The translations under genes and the position numbers were made by a program. 64,000 nucleotides of DNA from Symsagittifera roscoffensis (taxonomy: Eukaryota > Xenacoelomorpha > Acoela > Convolutidae): the NCBI RefSeq assembly GCF_963678635.1, contig NC_087065.1, positions 11,555,579-11,619,578 of the forward strand. The letters are read 5' to 3'. Below are positions 1-11,457 of this stretch, piece by piece (positions within the stretch are counted from its first letter, which is position 1; each line of letters begins with the position of its first letter). The notes beneath the pieces were generated by a model, which was given only the letters and a program-made list of their open reading frames with translations, made no database searches and was not told where the DNA came from.

Positions 1-35
1 AGAATTCGAAAAAATAGTAATAATAATCATAATAA

Positions 36-945
36 TGTGACATTCGACCAGAATGGCCAAAATGCAATCTCTGCAGAATTCGGAATTTTAGCAGTAAGCC
101 TTCCGGATTGGTGGTTTTTAAGAACTAAGGGCGTTATTGGAACGTTTAGCCAAACGGTGAGGGCTGGAATATTCTAGTATTTTAAAATTTCAAAAATTCG
201 AATGATGACGTCACATTTCTGAGAAATGCTGAAACGGCCATTTTAACAAAAAACGAGAGAAGAAACACAACATTAGTTGCGCTGACGATAGCAACGACAA
301 TCGTGATAAGAAAAACAGCAGCAGATTGCAGAAAACGTTCCGAGTTGCAACTATTGTGCTGCTACAATAGTTGCAAAGCCGTTGCGAACAACGGTGAAGA
401 GTAAGAAATCAGCCTTCCGGATTGGAAAGAAATCGAGATCAACGGGCTTGATTCACCGGATTCAAGAATCCGGAAGGGTCTCGGGACGGAAAACTTTTAT
501 TGACTCGTGTGAACTTTTAGCATCCTGTCATGTCCTGACTTGAATTTAATTGATATTTGGATTAGTTTTGACAAGGATGAGGTGCTAGGAGTTGGGGGAA
601 AGGGTTGATCCATCTTCGATGGAGATGATGATTTTTATCTACTGAACAAAAACAATAGTAATATAATAAGTAGTAGCCCTGTTTTTAGGAGTGACCTCGT
701 GGTCTGGGGATACTGAGACCCAGCCATGAGCTCACTATTTGCATGTAATTAAGTTAATTTGAGCGTTCTGGTCGAAGCCGGAGAACAGTAACGTTTTTGT
801 CGACCCGATGTTAGAAAGACCACCGAAAAGTACTGGCTTGGTAGAGACGGTGAAAAGCATACAAAGCTCTGTTTAGGCGCTAGCCAGTCGTCTTAAGACT
901 TAGTTTTGTTATCTGTCGATATGTATCTTCCGGGCGAATGTTACA
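36..945 (+). repeat. Solo LTR, type B (same type as the decayed element at 11458)
   Basis: Begins TGTGACATTCGACC and ends CGGGCGAATGTTACA, matching the left LTR of the decayed element at 11458-12378 in start, end and internal landmarks, including the GTTGATCCAT...GATGGAG block and the AATCCGGAAGGGTCTCGGG motif. No internal element sequence follows. The flanks match the satellite unit, whose empty version is seen near 3080-3100, so the LTR landed in the array and the array extends left beyond the window. TAA flanks both ends (ATAA if the terminal A is counted as target). Confidence 0.85.
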
Positions 946-1559
946 TAACACAGGATTTAAGAATTGCAGTGTTCAAAGTTTAGTTTTCAGTTATAAGTGT
1001 AAGTTTCTTCAGGTCTCTACAGTTGTTACATTCGCATCAAGTGCGCCACGTGCATGTATCTGATTCGTTGTAGCGAGTTTTGAAGAACTTCGTGTACATT
1101 CCTAGAAGTCTGTTTTTGCATTCTGGGTCAAACAATATGTCACATTTGAAGTATTCGTTGTATAGATTAGCAAGATCACAGGCCCGAAACCAGAAATCCG
1201 ACTCGCACTTCTTCAGAAGCATTTGCTTGAATAATAAAAAAATCATAAAAAACGTCATACCTCGTAGGTTACAAAAATTTGAACAATTATAATTGTAAGT
1301 TAGGTTCGCAACCCCCGATAGTAATCTGACAGCCCCAAATAGAAAGTTGTAAATTTCGAAAATTGACAAAAAAAAAGTTTTCTGAAACTTTTTTGAAATC
1401 ACATCTCAAAATTTTAGCGCATTATTGCAGTCGCATCTGGACAAACGATTTGGATCTTGAAACTCTTGTGAGTACTTTCACAGTGCCCAACTTCAAATTA
1501 AGGAATTTTAAATAGTTTGAATTTTTAAAATCTAGGTTTTTTGCACGTATGTATCCTGA

Positions 1560-2396
1560 GTCGTATGTATCCTGAAGTTTCATCTTGATATTGGGGTGAA
1601 ACGTTTTTGTTTTCTGAAAAATTTGAATTGGCCACGTAATGCTCAAAATTATCGCAGCAACTGAAATGAAAAACAAAAAAGATCAGAAGAAACGATAAAT
1701 AAATGCGGGAAATTTCATGGAAAATCGTTCTCGAATCAAATTGCTATTCGCAACTTGTCCAATATTAATCAATTCGAGTTTTGCTGTCTTGTTCATAATA
1801 GAGAACGCAGAAAACCATTGTCAGAGTAATAATACTGGAGCAAGGAGTAACTTGATTGAGCAGGTTGACGAGTAATGCGAGCCACTGTTCCAGACAATCA
1901 AACTTCTTGAGCTTAAACTGATTACTTCCTTAATCTTCTAGAGTTAATTTGGTTATAATATTTATTTGATTCTAGACTCGTGTCAAATGTGAGTATTGAA
2001 TTTAAATACTGTGGTGTATTTTACGCAGCCATGTTGAGATGAGGCGGTTTTTAGGTTGATCCATCTGATATCGATCAAAGGTCCACTGTCCAAGAAAAAC
2101 TAATGGTATTTTCTTGAGCTCTCAACCCTGTTTTTAACGGCGTTCGCGTGTTTCAGGCCTCTAGAGATCTAGCCATGGATACGTTCTGATTTCTAGCATG
2201 AGGTTAATTTGATAGTAGCTTTAAAGCTGTAACACGATCTTGATGTCCCCGTCTCAAGCAAACCAAATTGGCTCCGACCGGATGAGATACAAAAACACAA
2301 GAGGTAGTTTCCCTGAACCTTGAGCCAATGGTTATCTGGCCTATTTCTTTTAACCTCATATTTGATGAGTACGGACGAATTATACATAGACCACAT
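1560..2396 (+). repeat. Solo LTR (type A) embedded in satellite unit 1, 5' end eroded
   Basis: Matches the LTRs at 4228-5062 and 6921-7757. It ends ACGAATTATACA followed by TAGA. The 5' boundary is blurred by the unit-1 deletion and a small duplication of CGTATGTATCCTGA, so the start is approximate. It shares blocks with the reverse complement of the young element's LTR, such as the tract reading TTGAGCCAATGGTTATCTGG here. Confidence 0.7.
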
Positions 2397-2765
2397 TGCC
2401 TTTCGTAGCACGGAAGATTGACGACTTAAGGGAAGGAAGAGCAAAGTTCAATTTCCGGGTCGTAACCAAAATTTGTGCGTTTGTGATGCTGCGCACCTTG
2501 TTTCCAAACGGTTGATTTTTATTTCCTCGAAATTGAAGCATGAGCATTGGGGGTTTCTCATATCCCTTGTCAGTTGTTGCCCGAGTTTCTGTCTTAGTTG
2601 TTATTATTTGTGCCCGAGAATTTTGCTTGTTGTTTCCGACTCAACTTGGGATGACCACTTCTCTGGGCACTGATTTTTCTTCCAAAGCTGTCTATTGATC
2701 ATCATTGGTTTTTGGTAAAATTCCTATCTAGATGTGCTCCTCAAAACCTTGCGCACCGTATCCAT
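2397..2765 (-). pseudogene. Penelope-like element fragment (RT tail and linker), unit 1
   Basis: The - strand encodes a broken stretch resembling the C-terminal part of a PLE reverse transcriptase and the linker before GIY-YIG: an INRQLWKKNQCPEKWS-like tract, then LQFRGNKIQPFGNKVR, then a run into NVV. It parallels the separate PLE at 25483-25793, which has INREQWLDNQYPESWS and VQYRGNHSQTLAKK. The piece stops on the right where satellite monomers begin. An LTR inserted in the GIY-YIG domain interrupts it on the left. Confidence 0.65.
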
Positions 2766-3985
2766 CTGATTTCAAATTTTGAGAGAAAAAACGAAAAATC
2801 TCCGGAATTACAGAGACATGAGCACTCATATGTGGATGCGAGATTCGCAGCCCCCTCGAGTAATCTGACAGCCCCCATAAAAAACGCTGGGAATTTCAAA
2901 CTTTGATTAAAAAAGATTAGATTCAAGTTTTCCGAATTTTTTTGAAAAAACGGCAAAAATCATCTCTCAAAAACTATGAAAAAATTTAGCAGTCAGATTT
3001 GGAGGCAAGATTCGCGAAACACGAAAGTACTCTGACAGTTTCCAAATAAAGGGTTGAGAATTTCAAAACTCAAAAAAAACAGTAATAATAATCATAACAC
3101 ATGATTAAGGAATAAAGTTCAAGGGTTCGCATAAAACCCAGTCATTGCAGTGTTCAAAGTTTAGTTTTCAGTTATTAGTGTAAGTTTCTTCAGGGTTCTA
3201 CAGTTGTTGCATTTGCATCAAATGCGCCAAGTGCATGTATCTGATTCGTATTATTGAGTTTTGAAGAACTTCGTGTACATTTTTAGAAGTCTGTTTTGCA
3301 TTCTGGGTCAAACAATATGTCACATTTGAAGTATTCGTTGTATATACTAGCAAGACGACAAGCCCGAAACCAGAAATCCGACTCGCACTTCTTCAAACGC
3401 ATTTGTTTGAATTATAAAAATCACAAAAAACGTCATACCTCGTAAGTTACAAAAATTTGAAAAATTATAATTGTAAGTTAGGTTCGCACCACCGATAGCA
3501 ATCTGACAGCTCCAAATAGAAAGTTGTAAATTTCAAAAAATGACAAAAAAAATTTTCTGAAACTTTTTTGAAATAGTATCTCGAAAACTAAAAGCTGTTT
3601 TGCAGTCGCATCTGGACAAACGATTTGGATTTTGAAACTCCTGTGAGTACCTTCACAGTACCCAACTTCAAATTTAGGAATTTTAATTTGTTTGAATTTT
3701 TTAAAATCTAGGTTTTCTGAAAAATTAAAAAGAAATCATAGAACACGTCAGATTTCGAAAACTACACGGACTTGAAATTCATATTTGCAGGCAAGATTCG
3801 CAATCCTTGAGAAGACTCTGACAACACCCATTATCAGGGCTAGGAGTTTCAAGTTTGAAAATTTTTGAAAAAATCACATAAATAATCGTATGTCGTACAC
3901 TAAAAGTATTAGGGCATTCATAACTGAAGACAAAATTCGCAACCATTGGGAAAATCGTGACAGCATCCCACTATTGTGTTGCCAA

Positions 3986-4227
3986 CTTTTAACTTGCTGC
4001 AACAAGCATTAGACCAAACTGGAAACTCTGTGCAGCGCTTCCAATGCGTTGTTTGACTGATCTCTTATCTCCCAACTCAACTGTGCTGTGGTCGCTTCCT
4101 TCCCACACTGACGTGTGTATGCCTTTAGGCGAGTCGTCTCTATTGTATTCCTCAATTCTTGTGGTCAAATGTCGAATAGTTTGTCCATTATAGGTGGAAA
4201 TACATCCACAAGAAGTCAGTTTGTAGA
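3986..4227 (-). pseudogene. PLE GIY-YIG endonuclease remnant, unit 2
   Basis: On the - strand the tract YKLTSCGCISTYNGQT followed by RHLTTRIEEY fits the GIY-YIG nuclease core of Penelope-like elements: a Tyr-rich first strand, a YxG tract (YNG here instead of YIG), then an Arg-containing helix. GIY-YIG is the endonuclease PLEs use to nick target DNA. The GIY half is separated from this piece by the solo LTR at 4228-5062, so the domain is dead. Confidence 0.7.
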
Positions 4228-5062
4228 GCGCCAGTCGTATGTATCCTGAAGTTTTATCTTGATATTGGGGTGAAACATTTTTTTTCTGAAAAATTTGACA
4301 TGTCCACGTAATACTCAAAATTATCGCAGCAACTGAAACAAAAAACAAAAAGAGATCAGAAGAAATGATAAAAAAAAATGCGGGAAAATTCATGGAAAAT
4401 CGGCCTCGAGTCAAATTGCTATTCGCAACTTGTCCAATAGTAATCAATTCGAGTTGTGCTGTCTTGTTCATGATAGAGAAAGCAGAAAACTATTGTGAGA
4501 GTGTTTTTACTGGAGCAGGGAGTAACTTGATTGGACAGGTTGACGAGTCATGCGAGCCACTGGTCCAGACAATCAAACTTCTTGAGCTTAAACTGATTAC
4601 TTCCTTAAACTTCTAGAGTTAATTTGGTTATATGATTTATTTGATTCTAGAATCATGTCAAAATGTGAATATTGAATTTAAATACTATGGTGTATTTTAC
4701 GCAGTCATGTTGAGATGAGGCGGCTTTTAGGTTGATCCATCTGATATCGAGCAAAGGTCCACTGTCCAATAAAAACTAAATGGTATTTTCTTGAGTTCCC
4801 AACCCTGTTTTTAACGGCGTTCGCATGTTTCAGGTCTTTAGATATCTAGATATTGAGACGTTCATATTTCTAGCAAGAGGGTTATTTGATAGTAGTTTTA
4901 AAGCTGTAACTAGATCTTGATGACCCGTCTCAAGCAAACCAAATTGGCTCCGACCGGATGAGATACAAAAACACAAGAGGTAGATTCCCTGAACCTTGAG
5001 CCAATGGTTATCTGGCCTATTTCTTTTAACCTCATATTTGATGAGTACGGACGAATAATACA
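4228..5062 (+). repeat. Solo LTR (type A) inside the PLE GIY-YIG, unit 2
   Basis: 835 bp, starting GCGCCAGTCG and ending ACGAATAATACA, flanked on both sides by TAGA (4224-4227 and 5063-5066), which looks like a target-site duplication. It splits the PLE endonuclease reading frame between NVVY and YKLTSC. It shares landmark blocks with the young element's LTR read on the - strand. Confidence 0.8.
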
Positions 5063-5440
5063 TAGACCACATTGCCTTTAGTAGCACGGAAGATTGACGA
5101 CTTAAGGGAAGGAAGAGCAAAGTTCAATTTCCGGGTCGTAACCAAAATTTGTGCGTTTGTGATGCTGCGCACCTTGTTTCCAAACGGTTGAATTTTATTT
5201 CCTCGAAATTGAAGCATAAGCATTGGGGGTTTCTCATATCCCTTGTTACTTGTTGCCCGAGTTTCTGTCTTAGTTGTTATTATTTGTGCCCCGAGAATTT
5301 TGCTTGTTGTTTCCGACTCAACTTGGGATGACCACTTCTCTGGGCACTGATTTTTCTTCCAAAGCTGTCTATTGATCATCATTGGTTCTTGGTAAAATTC
5401 CTATCTAGATGTGCTCCTCAAAACCTTGCGCACCGTATCC
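5063..5440 (-). pseudogene. PLE RT tail and linker remnant, unit 2
   Basis: The - strand holds a broken continuation of a PLE RT thumb and linker ending NVVYV at the LTR boundary. The open stretch 5032-5382 contains INRQLWKKNQCPEKWS and LQFRGNKIQPFGNKVR, parallel to the PLE at 25483-25793. A stop interrupts the frame upstream of it. Confidence 0.65.
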
Positions 5441-6680
5441 ATCTGATTTCAAATTTTGAGAGAAAAAACGAAAAATCTCCGGAATTACAGAGACATGAGC
5501 ACTCATGTGTGGATGCGAGATTCGCAGCCCCCTCGAGTAATCTGACAGCCCCCATAAAAAACGCTGGGAATTTCAAACTTTGATTAAAAAAGATTAGATT
5601 CAAGTTTTCCGAATTTTTTTGAAAAAACGGCAAAAAGTCATCTCTCAAAAACTATGAAAAAATTGAGCAGTCAGATTTGGAGGCAAGATTCGCGAAACAT
5701 GAAAGTACTCTGACAGTTTCCAAATAAAGGGTTGAGAATTTCAAAACTCAAAAAAACAGTAATAATAATCATAACACATGATTAAGGAATAAATTCCAAG
5801 GGTTCGCATAAAACCCAGTCATTTCAGTGTTCAAAGTTTAGTTTTCAGTTATTAGTGTAAGTTTCTTCAGGTCTCTACAGTTGTTGCATTTGCATCAAAT
5901 GCGCCAAGTGCATGTATCTGATTCGTATTATTGAGTTTTGAAGAACTTCGTGTACATTTTTAGAAGTCTGTTTTGCATTCTGGGTCAAACAATATGTCAC
6001 ATTTGAAGTATTCGTTGTATATACTAGCAAGACGACCAGCCCGAAACCAGAAATCCGACTCGCACTTCTTCAAACGCATTTGTTTGAATTATAAAAATCA
6101 CAAAAAACGTCATGACTCGTAAGTTACAAAAATTTGAAAAGTTATAATTGTAAGTTAGGTTCGCACCACCGATAGCAATCTGACAGCTCCAAATAGAATG
6201 TTGTAAATTTCAAAAATTGACAAAAAAAATTTTCTGAAACTTTTTTGAAATCATATCTCGAAAACTTAAAGCCTTATTGCAGTCGCATCTGGACAAACGA
6301 TTTGGATCTTGAAAATCCTGTGAGTACCTTCACAGTACCCAACTTCAAATTTAGGAATTTTCATTTGTTTGAATTTTTTAAAATCTAGGTTTTCTGAAAA
6401 ATTAAAAAGAAATCATAGAACACGTCAGATTTCGAAAACTACACGGACTTGAAATTCATATTTGCAGGCAAGATTCGCAATCCTTGAGAAGACTCTGACA
6501 ACACCGATTATCAGGGCTAGGAGTTTCAAGTTTTGTAAATTGACTTTCTGAAAATTTTTGAAAAAATCACATAAATAATCGTATGTCGTACACTAAAAGT
6601 ATTAGGGCATTCATAATTGAAGACAAAATTCGCAACCATTGGGAAAATTGTGACAGCATCCCACTATTGTGTAGCCAACT

Positions 6681-6920
6681 TTTAACTTGCTGCAACAAGC
6701 ATTAGACCAAACTGGAAACTCTGTGCAGCGCTTCCAATGCGTTGTTTGACTGATCTCTTATCTCCCAACTCAACTGTGCTGTGGTCGCTTCCTTCCCACA
6801 CTGACGTGTGTATGCCTTTAGGCGAGTCCTCTCTATTGTATTCCTCAATTCTGGTGGTCAAATGTCGAATAGTCTGTCCATTATAGGTGGAAATAAATCC
6901 ACAAGAAGTCAGTTTGTAGA
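6681..6920 (-). pseudogene. PLE GIY-YIG remnant, unit 3
   Basis: Same content as the unit-2 copy: YKLTSCGFISTYNGQT with the downstream Arg-containing helix. It is cut on the right by the solo LTR starting at 6921. Confidence 0.7.
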
Positions 6921-7757
6921 GCGCCAGTCGTATGTATCCTGAAGTTTTATCTTGATATTGGGGTGAAAAGTTTTTTTTTTCTGAAAAATTTGACATGTCC
7001 ACGTAATACTCAAAATTATCGCAGCAACTGAAACAAAAAACAAAAAGAGATCAGAAGAAATGATAAAAAAAAATGCGGGAAAATTCATGGAAAATCGGCC
7101 TCGAGTCAAATTGCTATTCGCAACTTGTCCAATAGTAATCAATTCGAGTTGTGCTGTCTTGTTCATGATAGAGAAAGCAGAAAACTATTGTGAGAGTGTT
7201 TTTACTGGAGCAGGGAGTAACTTGATTGGACAGGTTGACGAGTCATGCGAGCCACTGGTCCAGACAATCAAACTTCTTGAGCTTAAACTGATTACTTCCT
7301 TAAACTTCTAGAGTTAATTTGGTTATATGATTTATTTGATTCTAGAATCATGTCAAAATGTGAATATTGAATTTAAATACTATGGTGTATTTTACGCAGC
7401 CATGTTGAGATGAGGCGGCTTTTAGGTTGATCCATCTGATATCGATCAAAGGTCCACTGTCCAATAAAAACTAAATGGTATTTTCTTGAGTTCCCAACCC
7501 TGTTTTTAACGGCGTTCGCGTGTTTCAGGTCTTTAGAGATCTAGATATTGAGACGTTCTGATTTCTAGCAAGAGGGTTATTTGATAGTAGTTTTAAAGCT
7601 GTAACACGATCTTGATGACCCGTCTCAAACAAACCAAAATGGCTCCGACCGGATGAGATACAAAAACACAAGAGGTAGATTCCCTGAACCTTGAGCCAAT
7701 GGTTATCAGGCCTATTTCTTTTAACCTCGTATTTGATGAGTACGGACGAATAATACA
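6921..7757 (+). repeat. Solo LTR (type A), unit 3
   Basis: 837 bp, GCGCCAGTCG to ACGAATAATACA, with TAGA on both flanks (6917-6920 and 7758-7761). Same insertion point in the PLE fragment as units 1 and 2, so the insertion predates the tandem amplification. Confidence 0.8.
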
Positions 7758-8135
7758 TAGACCACATTGCCTTTCATAGCACGGAAGATTGACGACTTAA
7801 GGGAAGGAAGAGCAAAGTTCAATTTCCGGGTCGTAACCAAAATTTGTGCGTTTGTGATGCTGCGCACCTTGTTTCCAAACGGTTGAATTTTATTTCCTCG
7901 AAATTGAAGCATAAGCATTGGGGGTTTCTCATATCCCTTGTTAGTTGTTGCCCGAGTTTCTGTCTTAGTTGTTATTATTTGTGCCCCGAGAATTTTGCTT
8001 GTTGTTTCCGACTCAACTTGGGATGACCACTTCTCTGGGCACTGATTTTTCTTCCAAAGCTGTCTATTGATCATCATTGGTTCTTGGTAAAATTCCTATC
8101 TAGATGTTCTCCTCAAAACCTTGCGCACCGTATCC
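7758..8135 (-). pseudogene. PLE RT tail and linker remnant, unit 3
   Basis: Copy of the fragment at 5063-5440, with the INRQLWKKNQ and LQFRGNK tracts on the - strand. Broken and without its catalytic core. Confidence 0.65.
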
Positions 8136-8940
8136 ATCTGATTTCAAATTTTGAGAGAAAAAACGAAAAATCTACGGAATTACAGAGACATGAGCACTCA
8201 TATGTGGATGCGAGATTCGCAGCCCCCTCGAGTAATCTGACAGCCCCCATAAAAAACGCTGGGAATTTCAAACTTTGATTAAAAAAGATTAGATTCAAGT
8301 TTTCCGAATTTTTTTGAAAAAACGGCAAAAAGTCATCTCTCAAAAACTATGAAAAAATTGAGCAGTCAGATTTGGAGGCAAGATTCGCGAAACACGAAAA
8401 TACTCTGACAGCTTCCAAATAAAGGGTTGAGAATTTCAAAACTCAAAAAAACAGTAATAATAATCATAACACATGATTAAGGAATAAAGTCCAAGGGTTC
8501 GCATAAAACCCAGTCATTGCAGTGTTCAAAGTTTAGTTTTCAGTTATTAGTGACAAACGATTTGGATTTTGAAACTCCTGTGAGTACCTTCACAGTACCC
8601 AACTTCAAATTTAGGAATTTTAATTTGTTTGAATTTTTTAAAATCTAGGTTTTCTGAAAAATTAAAAAGAAATCATAGAACACGTCAGATTTCGAAAACT
8701 ACACGGACTCGAAATTCATATTTGCAAGCAAGATTCGCAATCCTTGAGAAGACTCTGACAACACCCATTATCAGGGCTAGGAGTTTCAAGTTTTGTAAAT
8801 TGACTTTCTGAAAATTTTTGAAAAAATCACATAAATAATCGTATGTCGTACACTAAAAGTATTAGGGCATTCATAATTGAAGACAAAATTCTCAACCATT
8901 GGGAAAATTGTGACAGCATCCCACTATTGTGTTGCCATTT

Positions 8941-9180
8941 TTTAACTCGCTGCAACAAGCATTAGACCAAACTGGAAACTCTGTGCAGCGCTTCCAATGC
9001 GTTGTTTGACTGATCTCTTATCTCCCAACTCAACTGTGCTGTGGTCGCTTCCTTCCCACACTGACGTGTGTATGCCTTTAGGCGAGTCCTCTCTATTGTA
9101 TTCCTCAATTCTGGTGGTCAAATGTCGAATAGTTTGTCCATTATAGGTGGAAATAAATCCACAAGAAGTCAGTTTGTAGA
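8941..9180 (-). pseudogene. PLE GIY-YIG remnant, unit 4
   Basis: Third copy of the YKLTSCGFISTYNGQT tract on the - strand, cut at 9181 by the LTR. Confidence 0.65.
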
Positions 9181-9979
9181 GCGCCAGTCGTATGTATCCT
9201 GAAGTTTTATCTTGATATTGGGGTGAAACGTTTTTTTTCTGAAAAATTTGACATGTCCACGTAATACTCAAAATTATCGCAGCAACTGAAACAAAAAACA
9301 AAAAGAGATCAGAAGAAATGATTTAAAAAAATGCGGGAAAATTCATGGAAAATCGGCCTCGAGTCAAATTGCTATTCGCAACTTGTCCAATAGTAATCAA
9401 TTCGAGTTGTGCTGTCTTGTTCATGATAGAGAAAGCAGAAAACTATTGTGAGAGTGTTTTTACTGGAGCAGGGAGTAACTTGATTGGACAGGTTGACGAG
9501 TCATGCGAGCCACTGGTCCAGACAATCAAACTTCTTGAGCTTAAACTGATTACTTCCTTAAACTTCTAGAGTTAATTTGGTTATATGATTTATTTGATTC
9601 TAGAATCATGTTAAAATGTGAATATTGAATTTAAATACTATGGTGTATTTTACGCAGCCATGTTGAGATGAGGCGGCTTTTAGGTTGATCCATCTGATAT
9701 CGATCAAAGGTCCACTGTCCAATAAAAACTAAATGGTATTTTCTTGAGTTCCCAACCCTGTTTTTAACGGCGTTCGCGTGTTTCAGGTCTTTAGAGATCT
9801 AGATATTGAGACGTTCTGATTTCTAGCAGGAGGGTTATTTGATAGTAGTTTTAAAGCTGTAACACGATCTTGATGTCCCCTTCTTAAGCAAACCAAATTG
9901 GCTCCGATCGGATGAGATACAAAAACACAAGAGGTGGATTCCCTGAACCTTGAGCCAATGGTTATCTGGCCTATTTCTT
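9181..9979 (+). repeat. Solo LTR (type A), unit 4, 3' truncated
   Basis: Begins GCGCCAGTCG like the other unit LTRs. It ends abruptly after GGTTATCTGGCCTATTTCTT, where the - strand PLE reverse transcriptase starts. About 80 bp of LTR end plus the TAGA flank are missing, so this is a rearrangement junction. Confidence 0.75.
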
Positions 9980-10330
9980 GCCAAAATGACTGCCAGGGAT
10001 GCACCCATGGCCAATCCATCTTTCTGTACATGCCACGTATCGTTGCAATTAAATTGGACATCACAAACAGCCATGTACAAAAGGCGTTTCATTGTACTTC
10101 TTGACAAGTCGTGTGGTTCATTCTGGTTGTATAATTTTTTAAAAGCGATGTCAATGGCTTTTTTGATTGGAACATTTGTGTGCAGGTTTTTCACATCCAA
10201 GGAAATGATACTCTCTTCAGAGTCTAATTTGGTATTCTCTGTCCTATCCCTAGCTGCTATCATATCCGTGGCCTCCGTACTCTGGTAGTGCGGAACGGAT
10301 CGTTTCTCATGCCAGAAGGTTTTATGAAAA
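9980..10330 (-). pseudogene. PLE reverse transcriptase fragment
   Basis: The - strand reads ISLDVKNLHTNVPIKKAI (RT motif A), a linker, then QKDGLAMGASLAVILA (motif B), matching the PLE RT at 26786-27600. The catalytic YVDD motif, thumb and endonuclease are absent because the fragment is fused to the truncated LTR directly after motif B. The open frame continues artificially into the LTR to 9835. Confidence 0.75.
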
Positions 10331-10439
10331 AAGTTTTTGGTTCAAATTCAATATTCTTAAGTTCCGAAATGGCCTTTCCTGCTCAAGTTCCTAGCAGTGA
10401 CTAAAAACCCAAAGTCAAGTCTCAGAACAACCGAACTTA
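10331..10439. other. Short unassigned stretch
   Basis: Probably decayed upstream PLE sequence before the LTR fragment. No gene is visible. Confidence 0.3.
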
Positions 10440-10950
10440 CACTGGCGGAAAAGTTGATAAAAAATCAGACGAGAGTCGAATTGCCATTCGCAATTCGTCC
10501 TTAAATATCAAACTTGATTGGAGTTGTCTTGTTCCTGACAGAGAGCACAAAGAGTGGAAACGAGAATACAAGTCGTGGATAAAGATACATCTTGATTCGG
10601 AATATCAACCACTGATGTGAACCAACGGTCCAAACTTTGTTGAGTAATATTGTAACAAATATTTGTTATATTTGAATTAGTTGATCGCGCCTGGATTCAA
10701 TTCCAGAGTTCTAGCTCCAGAGACCTAGCCATGGTGGCGTACTTATTTCTATCTAGAGTGCGGGGAGGGGTATTTCGGGAGTGGGCTTCAAGCGATCACT
10801 ATCTTAAGGTTCCTTGTCATAGGCGAACCGTGAAATGGATACGACTGGTTGAGGTAAAAAGCACAAAATTTAGTGTCCCTGACCCTTGAGCCGATAATTA
10901 TAGGACCTATTTTTCTTAAACTCATGTGACTTAGGTAAACGACTGTTACA
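10440..10950 (+). repeat. Diverged LTR fragment (type A), 5' truncated
   Basis: Recognisable landmarks in order: GGCGGAAAAGTTG, the CCATTCGCAATTCG block, the TGACCCTTGAGCCGATAATT block and the terminal ACGACTGTTACA. These align with the second half of the young element's LTR on the - strand. No downstream element body follows. Confidence 0.65.
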
Positions 10951-11457
10951 TCTGTTGGTGACTTTCGCAACAAAAACAAATAGTTTCTTCTACTCTCTGG
11001 GCTATTGATTGTATGTATCGCTATGTTTTGGTGTTCTCACTCTAAATAGAGTTATAAAAAGAGATCTTTTATCTGCATGAAGAGAGTGTGAGGCGACGCA
11101 TTTTGCAATGGGAGTTGTACAAATAGTCTAACGCATGATTTCCAGATATCCCTATGAGAGTTTTCCGGGGGATTGATTCACACTTCATAACGTCCTTTCT
11201 AACAAATTTGGCGCAGTGTAACCGTAGGTCAGTATTGGCAACAGAAAAGATTTGTAAAGAACAATATCACGAAAGTCTCATTGTTGTATGCAACCTTTCC
11301 TATAAAACATTAGGGTAATTGTTGGCTTTTTTCAAGCGTTTTTGTCAATTGAGTGCTTCAATTAACGTTATCTATTACGCAAACTCCTAGATTTACGGCT
11401 TTTGGAGTAGAATTCCCATGATTGTTAACTTGAAATCATTTGCTCTGAAGTTTAATT
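10951..11457. other. No gene seen (unassigned sequence)
   Basis: About 500 bp of AT-rich sequence between an LTR fragment and the left LTR of the decayed element. No long open frame, repeat or homology was recognised. Confidence 0.5.

Larger units (their letters stand above)
966..3146 (+). repeat. Higher-order satellite unit 1 (~2.18 kb)
   Basis: First of four tandem units, anchored on GCAGTGTTCAAAGTTTAG at 966, 3147, 5824 (one substitution) and 8519. This unit lacks roughly 500 bp (the segment corresponding to about 3715-4235 of unit 2), so it has no GIY-YIG piece. It is more diverged than units 2 and 3. It contains satellite monomers near 1310, 1435, 2840 and 3010, a solo LTR and a PLE linker fragment. 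Confidence 0.85.
3147..5823 (+). repeat. Higher-order satellite unit 2 (2677 bp)
   Basis: Near-identical to unit 3 (2695 bp). Order along the + strand: satellite monomers (3147-3985), PLE GIY-YIG piece on the - strand (to 4227), solo LTR (4228-5062), PLE linker and RT-tail piece on the - strand (to about 5440), then more monomers. The same open frames recur in every unit because the DNA is duplicated; this does not show that they are genes. Confidence 0.9.
5824..8518 (+). repeat. Higher-order satellite unit 3 (2695 bp)
   Basis: Closest copy of unit 2, with the same component order. High similarity to unit 2 suggests recent tandem duplication or homogenisation. It contains the monomer blocks, the GIY-YIG remnant, the solo LTR and the linker remnant. 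Confidence 0.9.
8519..9979 (+). repeat. Higher-order satellite unit 4 (deleted and truncated)
   Basis: Starts at the common anchor. About 437 bp are missing at 8552, where AGTTATTAGTG joins directly to ACAAACGATTTGG. The unit then runs through monomers, the GIY-YIG remnant and the solo LTR, and stops inside the LTR at about 9979, where PLE reverse-transcriptase sequence begins. Confidence 0.85.

Noticed and set aside
2473-2906. Recurring 60-80-codon frames in each satellite unit (also at 5149, 5389, 7844, 8084)
   Set aside because: They recur because the DNA is tandemly duplicated; they are antisense to PLE remnants or lie in satellite monomers, with no domain.
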